DNA of 64,000 bases from CAVXYG01 sp963766005. Its GTDB lineage: Bacteria; Actinomycetota; Actinomycetes; S36-B12; GCA-2699445. Both the position numbers and the translations under genes were made by a program. Numbering within the stretch: the stretch's first letter is position 1; each line of letters starts with the position of its first letter. The stretch covers positions 199,160 through 263,159 of the forward strand of contig CAVXYG010000014.1 in assembly GCA_963766005.1 (NCBI GenBank). Direction: 5' to 3'. The notes beneath the pieces were generated by a model. The model ran no database searches, was not told the DNA's origin, and worked only from the letters and a program-made list of their open reading frames with translations. Positions 7,459-17,305 of the stretch are shown here, in pieces.

Positions 7459-8600
7459 TGCTGACCCTGACGCGCCGCCTGGCCCCGCTCGCCGCAGTCC
7501 TCGCCCTGGCAGCCTGCGGCGGGTCGGACACCGGACAGGATTCGACGACACGGGCCCCGAGCCCGACACCGAGCCCTTCTTGCCAGTCGAGGGACGCCGT
7601 GGCCGATATGCCGCTCGACACGCGGCTGCGCCAGTTGCTCTTCGCCGGCGTCTTCACGGGGGAGCCCGACCCGATGGCCAGCGCAACGGCGGCGGTCAAT
7701 GCCGGTGTGGGCGGTATCAACTTCCTCGGCAACGACCCGGAGGTCTACGCCAACGGCGAGCTGGCCGACGTCACCGCCGCCGGTGGTGCCATGCCGCCGT
7801 TCCTGGCCGTCGACCAGGAGGGCGGTCGGGTGCAGCGCCTGCGCGACCTCATCGGCTCGCAGCCGTCCGCTCGCGAGATGGGTGCGACGTTGTCGTCGAT
7901 CGGGGTGGAGCAGCTGGCGGCGACGACGGGTGCGGCGATGGCCGACCTCGGCTTGACCATGGATCTCGCGCCGGTGGCTGACGTCAGCGATCAGCCGGAC
8001 GACGCCGTGATCGGGGATCGGGCCTTCTCCGACGATCCCGAGCAGGTGGCGGTCTACGCCGGGGCCTACGCCGACGGCCTGCGAGCGGAGGGCATCATTC
8101 CGGTGCTGAAGCACTTCCCCGGGATCGGGTCGGCCTCCGGCAACACCGATTTCGAGCCCGCCACCTCGCCGCCGCTAGCGGAGCTGCAGCAGAGCGATCT
8201 GCTGCCCTACGAGCGGCTGCTGGTCTCGGAGCCGGTGGCGGTGATGATGGGGACCGCGGTCGTGCCCGGCCTCACCGACGGCGAGCCCGCGGGCCTGTCC
8301 GCTGCCGCTGTGGACCTGCTGCGTGACGACCTCGGCTTCGACGGGGTTGTGATGACCGATTCGCTGTCCGGGGCGGCGGTGGAGTCCCTGTACTCGCTCC
8401 CCGAGGCCGCCGAACGCGCGCTCCTCGCCGGCGTCGACATGGTGCTGTGGGATAGCAGCGGTGAGATCCAATCCATCGTGGATCGCTTGACCGAGGCGGT
8501 CGAGTCCGGCCGTCTCGCTGAGGAGCGGGTGAACGAAGCCGTTGCCCGCGTCCTGGCGTTGAAGGGGATCGACGCCTGCGAGCTGACCGCGGAGCAGTAA
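7458..8600 (+). CDS. GH3 beta-N-acetylhexosaminidase-like lipoprotein
   Basis: A 380-residue lipoprotein: residues 1-20 form a lipoprotein signal ending in the lipobox LAAC (Cys20), and a Ser/Thr/Pro linker follows. The rest is a glycoside hydrolase family 3 barrel with FLAVDQEGGRVQR (115-127), KHFPGIG (218-224) and the nucleophile Asp301 in VVMTDSLSG. NagZ-type enzymes release GlcNAc from muropeptides. They carry an Asp-His pair in the loop after KHFPGHG. Here that loop reads GSASGNTDFEPA and lacks the usual His, so activity may be altered or the acid/base differs. It overlaps upp by 1 base. Confidence 0.83.
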   Translation: MLTLTRRLAPLAAVLALAACGGSDTGQDSTTRAPSPTPSPSCQSRDAVADMPLDTRLRQLLFAGVFTGEPDPMASATAAVNAGVGGINFLGNDPEVYANGELADVTAAGGAMPPFLAVDQEGGRVQRLRDLIGSQPSAREMGATLSSIGVEQLAATTGAAMADLGLTMDLAPVADVSDQPDDAVIGDRAFSDDPEQVAVYAGAYADGLRAEGIIPVLKHFPGIGSASGNTDFEPATSPPLAELQQSDLLPYERLLVSEPVAVMMGTAVVPGLTDGEPAGLSAAAVDLLRDDLGFDGVVMTDSLSGAAVESLYSLPEAAERALLAGVDMVLWDSSGEIQSIVDRLTEAVESGRLAEERVNEAVARVLALKGIDACELTAEQ

Positions 8601-8635
8601 CGCGACACCCGCGCGCCCCGCTACCGCACGCCGGG

Positions 8636-8687
8636 CGTTGATCGTCGCGAATTCTGGCTCCAGCACGGGAATTCGTAGCGATCAACG
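8636..8687. terminator. Long hairpin between the convergent GH3 and pntB genes
   Basis: The arms 8636-8654 and 8669-8687 are 19 bases each, with 17 pairs matching, around a 14-base loop. No T-run follows. It could stop both convergent transcripts or be a repeat-type palindrome. Confidence 0.65.
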
Positions 8688-8822
8688 CGCTGCCGGGCGG
8701 GGCGGGGGGCGATGCCGGGCGGGGCGGGCGGCGCTGCCGGCGGGCGGCGCTGCCGGGCGGGGCGGGCGCTGCCGGGCGGGCGCTGCCGGGCGGGCGCTGC
8801 CGGGCGGGGCGGGGGGCAGATG
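8688..8822. repeat. GC-only low-complexity repeats (GCTGCCGGGCGGG type)
   Basis: Irregular direct repeats of about 13-19 bases, nearly free of A and T, sit between the hairpin and pntB. No gene is supported between 8601 and 8913. Confidence 0.8.
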
Positions 8823-8913
8823 CGGCGCCGCAGTCGGCCGCACGACGAACGAACCGCCGCGCCCCCGGGTCACGTCCGGCGGGCGCGGCGGTCGCAGTGC
8901 CGCACGGGGGCGG

Positions 8914-10289
8914 CTACAGGGCCTTGATCGCGGTGACGACCTTGTTCAGGGAGTCCTTGGCGTCGCCGAAGAGCAGCGTCGTCTTCGGGTCGAACAGGAG
9001 CTCGTTCTCGATGCCGGCGAACCCGGGCCGCATGGAGCGCTTCAGGAAGACGACCTGCCGCGGCCTGGTTGACGTCGAGGATCGGCATCCCGTAGATCGG
9101 AGCGCTGGGATCGGTCTTCGCCGCTGGGTTCACCACGTCGTTCGCGCCCACCACGAGGGCGACGTCGGCGTCGGGGAACTCGGGGTTGACGTCGTTCATC
9201 TCCTTGAGCTGCTCGTAGGGCACGTTCGCCTCGGCCAGCAGGACGTTCATGTGGCCGGGCATGCGACCGGCGACCGGGTGGATCGCGTAGTCGACCTCGA
9301 TGCCGCGCTCGGTGAGCAGATCGGCCAGCTCGCGCAGCGTGCTCTGCGCCTGCGCCACGGCGAGCCCGTAGCCGGGCACCAGGATGACCTTGTTCGCGTA
9401 GCCGAGCATGATCGCCACGTCCTGCGGCGAGCCCGAGCGGACCGGACGATCCGAGGCCGTACCCCCGCCTGCGGTGGTGGGCCCGGCGAAGGCGCCGAAC
9501 AGGATGTTCGTGATCGGCCGGCCCATGGCCGAAGCCATGAGTTGGGTGAGCAACGTGCCCGCTGCGCCGACGAGCGTGCCGGCGATGAGCAGCAGCACGT
9601 TGCCCAGCACGAAGCCGGAGGCGGCCACCGCCAGGCCGGTGAACGCGTTCAGCAGCGAGATGACGATCGGCACGTCGGCGCCGCCGACGGGCAGGACGAA
9701 GAGCACGCCCAGCACGAGGGACACGAGCATGAGGGTCATGAGGACCCAGCTGGGTCCGTCCGCCATCAGCCAGGCAGCCAGCCCGAGCGCGATGACCGCC
9801 AGGCCGGGTGTGAAGAACTGCGCGCCGGGCAGCACGACCGGCCGGGTGGCGACGAGTTCCTGCAGCTTCAGGAAGGTCACGATCGAACCGGAGAACGACA
9901 CCGAGCCGATGATGACGGTGAAGACCGTGGCACCGAGCTCGAACAGTGTCGGGATCGCTGATGTGCAGGTACTCGATGACCGCGACCAGTGCTGCCGCGC
10001 CGCCTCCGACGCCGTTGAACAGCGCCACCATCTGCGGCATCTGCGTCATCTTGACCCGTCGGGCGGCGATGACGCCGACCAGGCTGCCGGCCGCCACGCA
10101 GGCCAGGATGAGGAGCAGGTTGTCCAGTTCGTAGTTGCTGAAGAAGACCACGACGGAGGCCACGAGCGCGCCGACGGCGCCCAGGAGGACGCCCCTGCGC
10201 GCGGACTTGGGGCTCGAGAGGCCCTTCAGGGCCAGGATGAACATCACCGCAGCGGCGAGGTTGGCCAGCTGCGCCCAGGTTGGGATCAT
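8914..10289 (-). CDS. pntB: NAD(P) transhydrogenase beta subunit (two frame breaks)
   Basis: PntB spans the membrane and carries the NADP(H)-binding domain III of the proton-pumping transhydrogenase. It begins MIPTWAQLANLAAAVMF at the ATG at 10289, overlapping the pntAB stop (TGATG). Many helices follow. The cytoplasmic NADP domain has VPGYGLAVAQAQ and GANDVVNPAAK, then PIYGMPILDVNQA. Two single-base changes break the frame: near 9952-9962 (after VAVIEYLHI) and near 9057-9064 (after LDVNQA). With one base removed at each, the protein runs cleanly to FGDAKDSLNKVVTAIKAL and the TAG at 8914-8916. I treat it as one gene with suspected errors; real decay is the alternative. Confidence 0.8.
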
Positions 10290-10655
10290 CACGACGCGTC
10301 CTTTCCGGACTCCACAGCGGGCTTCTTCTCGCGCGGCTTGAACATCTCGAGCATCCGGTCGGTCACGACGAAGCCGCCGACGAGGTTGATCGTCGCCAGC
10401 ACCACGGCGATCGCGGCGAGGATCAGCTCCAGGGCTCCCTCCGCCTGGCCGGCCACGATGATGGCGCCGACCAGGACGATGCCGTGGATGGCGTTGGCGC
10501 CGGACATCAGCGGCGTGTGCAGCACCGCCGAGACCTTGCGAGATGACCTCGTAGCCGACGAAGCAGCTCAGGATGAAGATCGTCAGGAGCGCGACCCCGC
10601 CGTAGCCGTTGGCGGCGGCGTCGGATGCCGGCACTGCGGCGAATCCCAGCGTCAT
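10289..10655 (-). CDS. pntAB: NAD(P) transhydrogenase alpha subunit, membrane part (one frame break)
   Basis: A short subunit with three to four membrane helices forming part of the proton channel. It reads MTLGFAAVPASDAAANG, then LLTIFILSCFVGYEVIS. It resumes in another frame as HTPLMSGANAIHGIVL and ends in a charged EKKPAVESGKDAS tail. The break lies near 10537-10541, where one extra base follows the VIS codons. The family motif around LHTPLMSGANAIHG is unmistakable. Confidence 0.8.
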
Positions 10656-10656
10656 C

Positions 10657-11856
<1,200 letters not shown>

Positions 11857-11874
11857 GGTTGCCTCCAGGCGCAC

Positions 11875-12058
11875 CTGTCGCAGCGGAGCGCAGTCCTTCG
11901 GATCGCCCCCACTGCGCGGACTCTCTTGTTACTGAAGAGTAACGAGGGGCCGTTCGGCCTCCGAATGGCACCCCCATCGCCGCTGCGGCGGGTGGGAGCG
12001 GCAGCGGCTCGCGGGAGAGAAGTTGGGGCAGACGCAGTCACGAACGACTCTGCCTGGG
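11875..12058. other. Divergent intergenic region between pntAA and the glucokinase
   Basis: It contains the pntAA upstream sequence, and no gene is supported. TTACTGAAGAGTAACG at about 11930-11942 holds a small inverted repeat (GTTACT/AGTAAC) that could be an operator; nothing more can be said. Confidence 0.4.
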
Positions 12059-12064
12059 CAGTAT
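12059..12064 (+). promoter_or_regulatory. Leaderless -10 element (CAGTAT)
   Basis: CAGTAT ends 6 bases before the ATG at 12071. A G-run directly abuts the ATG and is too close to act as a normal ribosome site. Confidence 0.5.
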
Positions 12065-12070
12065 GGGGGG

Positions 12071-12937
12071 ATGCTGACGCTTGCGATTGACTGCGGCGGC
12101 ACCGGCATCAAGGGCTCGGTGCTCAATGACGAAGGTGCGATGATCGCCAAGCGCATCCGGGTCAAGACCCCCTACCCGCTGCCCCCGGCACGGTTCGTCG
12201 GTGTCTTGGGCGAACTCGCCCGACGGCTGCCGGTCGCGCAGCGGGTGACGGTCGGGATGCCGGGAATGATCCGTCACGGCACGGTTGTGGCGACGCCGCA
12301 CTACACGACCAAGCGCGGACCGCACTCCACCGTGGATCCCGAGTTGGAGCGGGCGTGGCGGGGCTTCGACGTCAAGCAGGCGCTGGAGTCCGAACTGCGT
12401 CTGCCCACGCTGGTGCTCAATGACGCGGAAGTGGCAGGCGCTGGCGCCGTCAGCGGCTACGGCTTCGAGGTGATGTTCACCCTCGGGACCGGCCTCGGCA
12501 ACGCGATCTTCGACAACGGCGTCCTGCTGCCGCACCTGGAGATCTCCCGCTCGCCGATCCGCCGGGGCCGGCTGTACGACGAGTACATCGGGGACAAGAA
12601 CCGCAAGCGCCTCGGGCAGACGGCCTGGTCGCTGCGGGTGCGCGACGCCATCCTCGGCCTGAAGCCGATGCTGCAGTGGGACCAGCTCTATCTGGGCGGC
12701 GGGAACTCCGTGAAGGTGCTGCCGCGACACCTCGCGGCCCTGGGCCCGGGCGTCACCGTCGTGTCGAACGATGTCGGCATCATCGGCGGCGTCAAGGCGT
12801 GGGAGGTCTCGCACCTGCGGGCGAGCCCGGCCAACGCGGTCGCCGGTCGGGAGAGTGCCGAGGCCCTCGAGCGGCTGATCGACGGCCTGTTGGACACCGA
12901 GGACGATCCCGACGTCGTCGGCGGCCCGACGTCCTGA
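12071..12937 (+). CDS. ppgK: Polyphosphate glucokinase (ROK family)
   Basis: A 288-residue ROK-family sugar kinase. The N-terminal phosphate loop is AIDCGGTGIKGSVL. VTVGMPGMI and the GTGLGNAIFDNG segment match actinobacterial polyphosphate/ATP glucokinases, which make glucose 6-phosphate using polyphosphate as the preferred donor. The classic zinc-binding CXCGXXGC motif of other ROK proteins is absent, as in this subgroup. It may act with the glucosidase encoded at 448, though not in the same operon. Start chosen from the promoter spacing. Confidence 0.88.
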   Translation: MLTLAIDCGGTGIKGSVLNDEGAMIAKRIRVKTPYPLPPARFVGVLGELARRLPVAQRVTVGMPGMIRHGTVVATPHYTTKRGPHSTVDPELERAWRGFDVKQALESELRLPTLVLNDAEVAGAGAVSGYGFEVMFTLGTGLGNAIFDNGVLLPHLEISRSPIRRGRLYDEYIGDKNRKRLGQTAWSLRVRDAILGLKPMLQWDQLYLGGGNSVKVLPRHLAALGPGVTVVSNDVGIIGGVKAWEVSHLRASPANAVAGRESAEALERLIDGLLDTEDDPDVVGGPTS

Positions 12938-12949
12938 CCGGAGGACCAC

Positions 12950-12974
12950 GCCCGGCGGGCGGCTCTCGCCGGGC
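12950..12974 (+). terminator. Possible terminator hairpin after ppgK
   Basis: GCCCGGCG (12950-12957) pairs perfectly with CGCCGGGC (12967-12974) across a 9-base loop. No T-run follows. Confidence 0.45.
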
Positions 12975-12997
12975 TGCGCGGGTCGGGCGCAGCATGG

Positions 12998-13082
12998 CGG
13001 AGGATGCGGGATTCGAACCCGCGAGGGGTTGCCCCCAACACGCTTTCCAAGCGTGCGCCCTAGGCCTCTAGGCGAATCCTCC
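12998..13082 (-). tRNA. tRNA-Ser (anticodon GGA)
   Basis: On the minus strand GGAGGAT pairs with ATCCTCC in the acceptor stem. The anticodon loop is TTGGAAA, the variable arm is long and GGTTCGAATCC is in the T arm. The discriminator is G; CCA is not encoded. It is the second serine tRNA within 7 kb. Confidence 0.95.
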
Positions 13083-13223
13083 ACCGGCAGGTTACGCGAA
13101 TCGCAGGGGTAGTCGGAAATCGCGCCGACGGGCGACCGCGTGGCGCGCGGCAACCGGGTGTTCCGGCTGCCCCACCGGGCGATCGACGGTTGATCGCGAT
13201 GGCCCGCACCGCGGCCGATGGCC

Positions 13224-13229
13224 TACACT
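13224..13229 (+). promoter_or_regulatory. -10 element (TACACT) of the SRP RNA gene
   Basis: TACACT ends 7 bases before the predicted 5' end of the SRP RNA at 13237. Confidence 0.55.
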
Positions 13230-13236
13230 GAGACCC

Positions 13237-13324
13237 GACCCCTCGTGCGGCGTTATCTCGCTGAACTCCCCCAGGGCCGGAAGGCAGCAAGGGTATGTGA
13301 GCTCTGACGGGTGTGCGGGGGGTC
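13237..13324 (+). ncRNA. ffs: Signal recognition particle RNA (4.5S type)
   Basis: The conserved apical loop GGCCGGAAGGCAGCAAGGG, which binds Ffh, is present at about 13275-13293. The ends pair (GACCCC with GGGGTC), giving a short hairpin RNA of about 88 bases. In actinobacteria this gene lies next to dnaX, as here. Ends are estimated from pairing. Confidence 0.9.
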
Positions 13325-13425
13325 CCTTGCTGCCCGGGCGCGCACCGGCCCCGGACGCCGCGCACCCCTGGCTTGCCGCCGCAGCGCGACGTAGAGTGAC
13401 GGTACCGCCGCGAGAGGGGACCGCG

Positions 13426-13866
13426 ATGCCGCAGCCGACCGGGCCGTCCGCCCCGCACGACACCGCGGTCCTGCCTGGATCGCCGGGCTGGCACGACACC
13501 GCGGTACTGCTGCCCGGTCGCCCCGCCGTGGCACCGGGCTGGTATGGCGACCCCTACGATCCCGTCGGCCTGCGGTACTGGGACGGGTTCGGCTGGACCA
13601 ACCACTGCAGCGCGCCGGGCGGGCGGCCCGCGCCCGTCGCCCGCCCGCGCCGAAGCGTCCTGCTCGGGTTCGTGTTGGCCTGCTGCTTCGGCGGCCTGGC
13701 CCTGCCCTACGCCTTGCCGCTGCCGTGGTGGGCGCGGTTGGCGATCGCCGTGGTCGTGGCCGCCGCACTGGGCTGGTGGCTCCTGCTCGTCGTGCCGCTG
13801 ACCTGGCCGTTCGCGCTGGTGGCGGTCCCGGTGCTGACTGCCCTGGGCAACCCGCGCCGTCGCTAG
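13426..13866 (+). CDS. Small DUF2510 membrane protein
   Basis: A 146-residue protein. Residues about 36-62 are a DUF2510 domain (PGWYGDPYDPVGLRYWDG, then FGWTNH). The C-terminal half has two hydrophobic segments, likely membrane helices, ending in NPRRR. Function is unknown. The ATG follows GAGAGGGGA at good spacing. It lies between the SRP RNA and dnaX. Confidence 0.75.
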   Translation: MPQPTGPSAPHDTAVLPGSPGWHDTAVLLPGRPAVAPGWYGDPYDPVGLRYWDGFGWTNHCSAPGGRPAPVARPRRSVLLGFVLACCFGGLALPYALPLPWWARLAIAVVVAAALGWWLLLVVPLTWPFALVAVPVLTALGNPRRR

Positions 13867-13902
13867 CCCACGGGTGCGGCGGATCGTGCCGCCGGTCGGG
13901 CT

Positions 13903-13908
13903 TACGCT
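13903..13908 (+). promoter_or_regulatory. Leaderless -10 element (TACGCT) of dnaX
   Basis: TACGCT ends 6 bases before the GTG at 13915; no ribosome binding site is visible. Confidence 0.6.
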
Positions 13909-13914
13909 TGCCGG

Positions 13915-15951
13915 GTGACGTTGGCCCTCTATCGTGCGTATCGGCCCGGAACCCTCGCGGAAGTCGTCGGCCAGGACCATGTGACCGCGCCGCTGCGTCG
14001 CGCCCTGAGCACCGGCCGGGTGCACCACGCGTACCTGTTCAGCGGGCCGCGGGGCTGCGGCAAGACCTCGACCGCCAGGATCCTGGCCAGGTCCCTCAAC
14101 TGCGAGCAGGGCCCGACCCCCGACCCGTGCGGGGAGTGCGACAGCTGCGTGGCGCTGGCGCCCAACGGGCCGGGGTCCGAGGACGTCATCGAGCTCGACG
14201 CGGCCAGCCACGGCGGGGTGGACGACACCCGTGAGCTGCGGGAGCGCGTCATCTACAGCCCCGCCCGATCCCGGTACCGCGTCTACATCATCGATGAGGC
14301 GCACATGGTGACGACACAGGGCTTCAACGCCCTGCTGAAGGTCATCGAGGAGCCGCCGGACTACGTCCGCTTCATCTTCGCCACCACCGAGCCGGAGAAG
14401 GTGCTCGGCACGATTCGCAGCCGGACCTTCAACTACGCCTTCCGCCTGGTGTCCGCCGGCGCGCTCAGCGCACACCTGGCCGCGATCTGCCAGGCGGAGG
14501 ACGTGCCGTACGACGAGGCCGTGCTGCCGCTCATCGCCAAAGCGTCTGGCGGCAGCGTTCGCGACGCGCTGAGCATCCTCGGCCAGCTCATCGCGGGCTC
14601 CGGCGACGACGGCTTGACCATGGACGTGGTCTCCGGCGGGCTGGGGCTCACCGATACCGTGCTGCTGGACCGCGTGGTCACCGCGATCGCGGCTCGCGAC
14701 GGAGCCGCTGCGTTCCAGGCCGTCGATGCCGTCGTGGAGTCCGGGCACGACGGACGCCGGTTCCTCACCGATCTGCTGGGCCGGCTACGCGACCTGATCG
14801 TGCTGCAGCACCTGCCCGTCGAGGAGCAGGGCCAGCTGCTGCAGCTGCCAGCAGACCAGGTGGAGGCCCTGCGCGGGCAGGGCGAGCTGTTCGGGGCATC
14901 GGAGTTGTCGCGCGCGGCCGATCTGGTGAGCGCCGGCCTCAGCGAGTTGAAGGGCGCCACCGCCCCCCGGCTGCAGCTGGAGCTGCTCTTGGCGCGGCTG
15001 CTGCTGCCGGCCGCCGACGATGCAGCGGCCGGTCTGGCTGCGAGGCTGGACCGACTGGAGCGTTCGATGCCGACGGCATCTGGCGCAACGGGAGGACCGG
15101 CGGCACGGCCGGCTTCCGCCGCGCCGCCGCGGTCACCGGATGCCGTGGCGACGCACCAGGGACCGACCAGGACCTCGCAGGCCGGTCCGGCAGACGCCAC
15201 CGCCGCGGCGCAGCCCAGCGGTCCGGCTCGGGCCGACGAGCCCGCCGCCGCGGCTGCCGCACCCACCCGCTCATCCCGCCCCGACCAGCGCAGCGATCGG
15301 GCCGCACGCCGCGGCAGCCCGCCGCCGCGACTGTCGGATATCGCACCGTCGACTTCACGGGAGACCGCCCATCGGCGGCGGCCGGATCCCGGCGCGGCCG
15401 CGAGCCCGAGCAGCGCCCCCGATCGTGCGATCGCCCCGGCCTGCGGCCGCCTCGCAAGGGGCAGGTCCCGGGCAGGTGCGCCCCGCGCCCGCCCGGCATC
15501 AGCCGCCGAGTCCAGACCGCGATCCGTCGAATCCGGCGACTCCGGCGCGTCCGGCGCCTCCGACGCGTCCGAGGTCGCCGTCTTCGCCGACGGGTGGCCG
15601 TCGGTGCTCGCCGAGCTCGGCAAGCGCTCGCGGGTCGCCTGGGCGCTGTGGGAGTCCTCGCGGCCGCTCACCCTGGCCGATGGGGTCCTCTCGGTCGGTG
15701 TCGCAGACCAGGGTCGGCTGACGAGCATCCGAGCGAGTCGGCGCGAGGAGCTGCTCCGGCAGGTCCTCATCGATGTGCTGCGGCAGGACGTGAAGGTGGC
15801 CCCGGTGCTGACCGATGCGGCCCCACCGGAACCCGAGTCGGGCGCGGCCTCGCCGGACGATCCCGACCTCGGCGGCTCGGACGTCTCCGGCGTCGACCTC
15901 GTGATCCGTGAGTTCGGGGCGGTCGCCATCGGTGAGATCGGGGAGACCTGA
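13915..15951 (+). CDS. dnaX: DNA polymerase III subunit gamma/tau
   Basis: The 678-residue clamp-loader ATPase. Walker A is SGPRGCGKTST (43-53). A four-Cys zinc module uses Cys63, 72, 75 and 78. Walker B is VYIIDEAHM (about 123-131), followed by the RARxRTF-type sensor IRSRTFNY. After the clamp-loader domains comes a long Ala/Pro/Arg/Ser linker (about 370-545), then a conserved C-terminal tau-like domain starting GWPSVLAELGKRSRVAW. No obvious A-rich slippery site for programmed frameshifting was seen. Parts of the linker read as more typical Pro/Ala text in another frame, so compensating indels there cannot be excluded. The stop overlaps recR (TGATG). Confidence 0.95.
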   Translation: MTLALYRAYRPGTLAEVVGQDHVTAPLRRALSTGRVHHAYLFSGPRGCGKTSTARILARSLNCEQGPTPDPCGECDSCVALAPNGPGSEDVIELDAASHGGVDDTRELRERVIYSPARSRYRVYIIDEAHMVTTQGFNALLKVIEEPPDYVRFIFATTEPEKVLGTIRSRTFNYAFRLVSAGALSAHLAAICQAEDVPYDEAVLPLIAKASGGSVRDALSILGQLIAGSGDDGLTMDVVSGGLGLTDTVLLDRVVTAIAARDGAAAFQAVDAVVESGHDGRRFLTDLLGRLRDLIVLQHLPVEEQGQLLQLPADQVEALRGQGELFGASELSRAADLVSAGLSELKGATAPRLQLELLLARLLLPAADDAAAGLAARLDRLERSMPTASGATGGPAARPASAAPPRSPDAVATHQGPTRTSQAGPADATAAAQPSGPARADEPAAAAAAPTRSSRPDQRSDRAARRGSPPPRLSDIAPSTSRETAHRRRPDPGAAASPSSAPDRAIAPACGRLARGRSRAGAPRARPASAAESRPRSVESGDSGASGASDASEVAVFADGWPSVLAELGKRSRVAWALWESSRPLTLADGVLSVGVADQGRLTSIRASRREELLRQVLIDVLRQDVKVAPVLTDAAPPEPESGAASPDDPDLGGSDVSGVDLVIREFGAVAIGEIGET

Positions 15952-16556
15952 TGTACGAGGGCATCGTCCAAGACCTCATCGACCAGTTCGGCCGGCTGCC
16001 CGGCATCGGGCCGAAGAGCGCGCAGCGGATCGCCTTCTACGTCCTGCAGGCCGACGAGGACGAGATCGCCGAGTTGGCACGCACTCTGGGCGAGGTGAAG
16101 CGCCGCATCAGGTTCTGTCAGCGCTGCTTCAATGTCGCCGAGGGCGACCTGTGCCGGATCTGCGCCGATCCGCGGCGCGACGACAGCACGCTGTGCGTCG
16201 TGGAGGAGCCGAAGGACGTCGTGGCGATCGAGCGCACCCGCGAGTTCAGGGGCCGCTACCACGTCCTCGGCGGCGCGATCTCGCCGATCGACGGTATCGG
16301 TCCGGACAACCTGCGCATCCGCGAACTCATGGCACGGCTGTCCGACGGCCAGGTCACGGAGCTGATCCTGGCCACCGACCCCAATCTGGAAGGCGAGGCC
16401 ACGGCGACGTACATCACGCGGCTGGTCGCCGGGATGGGACTGGCCGTCAGCCGCCTCGCATCGGGCCTGCCGGTCGGCGGCGATCTGGAGTACGCCGACG
16501 AAGTGACGCTGGGACGCGCATTCGAGGGGAGGCGGCGTGTCGATCAGCAGCAGTGA
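15951..16556 (+). CDS. recR: Recombination mediator protein RecR
   Basis: A 201-residue protein of normal RecR length. It has the N-terminal helix-hairpin-helix RLPGIGPKSAQRIAF, the C4 zinc finger CQRCFNVAEGDLCRIC, and a TOPRIM domain with VVEEPKDVVAIE, ending in a Walker-like segment. RecR works with RecO in loading RecA at gaps. It is translationally coupled to dnaX (overlapping stop/start). Confidence 0.96.
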   Translation: MYEGIVQDLIDQFGRLPGIGPKSAQRIAFYVLQADEDEIAELARTLGEVKRRIRFCQRCFNVAEGDLCRICADPRRDDSTLCVVEEPKDVVAIERTREFRGRYHVLGGAISPIDGIGPDNLRIRELMARLSDGQVTELILATDPNLEGEATATYITRLVAGMGLAVSRLASGLPVGGDLEYADEVTLGRAFEGRRRVDQQQ

Positions 16557-17125
16557 TGCGGCAACGGGAGCCACTGACCTGGTCGCCATGGCCGACGAGA
16601 TCGCCGCGGACGCAGCCGCTTCCTCGAGGCCGTGGCGTCCGTTGCGCTGGGAGCACACCCGGGTGCCGCAGTCTCGGTGCTGATCCTCGCACTGTCCGGC
16701 GTGCTCGCCTCGGGAGCGAAGCTGGGCGCGCAGGAGGACGTCGACGGCTCGGGGGCGGAGCCGGAGAGCGGGTTGCGGCGGACGCCCGTCGCTCCGGCCA
16801 CCAGCGGTCGTCTGCGCACCGCGCTGGCGGAGCAATTCGGCGGCGGCGACCAGTACCGCGAGGTCGTGGACCGCTACGTCGGCGACGAGGTGTCCACCGC
16901 CCGGCTACCCGAGGATCTGGCAAGCATCTGCGGCGACCTGCTGCACGGACTGTCCCGCTACACCGAGGGCCGCTCTGTGGACGCGATGGCCTGGTGGCAG
17001 TACTCCTCTCTGGCCAACTGGGGCCGACGGCCAGCGCGAGCCTGCGCGCGGTGCAGTCCCTGATCGCGATGGTCCGGCTGGGAGCGCCGATGGGGTCGCC
17101 GGGGGAGGATCTCCCGGGGATCTGA
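16538..17125 (+). CDS. DUF5063 family protein (two frame breaks)
   Basis: It begins at a GTG inside the end of recR (MSISSSDAATGATDLVAM). It then continues in a second frame as FLEAVASVALGAHPGAAVSV through GLSRYTEGRSVDAMAWWQYS, and returns to the first frame as TASASLRAVQSLIAMVRLG. This matches the DUF5063 protein that follows recR in many actinobacteria, including the WWQYSSLANWG motif. Breaks lie near 16610-16622 and 17018-17027 (in a GGGGCC run). Function is unknown. Sequence error is the simplest reason for the breaks because the joined protein is complete. Confidence 0.75.
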   Translation, partial: CRSAAVMRQREPLTWSPWPTRSPRTQPLPRGRGVRCAGSTPGCRSLGADPRTVRRARLGSEAGRAGGRRRLGGGAGERVAADARRSGHQRSSAHRAGGAIRRRRPVPRGRGPLRRRRGVHRPATRGSGKHLRRPAARTVPLHRGPLCGRDGLVAVLLSGQLGPTASASLRAVQSLIAMVRLGAPMGSPGEDLPGI

Positions 17126-17305
17126 CGCGCTGAGCGTCGCCGGACCGCTCCGCAGCCGGCCCGGCGGCCAATGCCGCGGCGCGGTCGGGGCAACGGTCTG
17201 CGTGATGGGCGGGGCTCCCGTGCCCGGAGCCGATATCCTGTGCACGGCCTTCGGCGGATTCGCAGGCCGGAACGACATCATGTGGTGAGCAGACAGGAGC
17301 CGCTC

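Noticed and set aside
13915..15951. Programmed dnaX frameshift
   Set aside because: No A-rich slippery heptamer seen; the full-length frame is open to the end.
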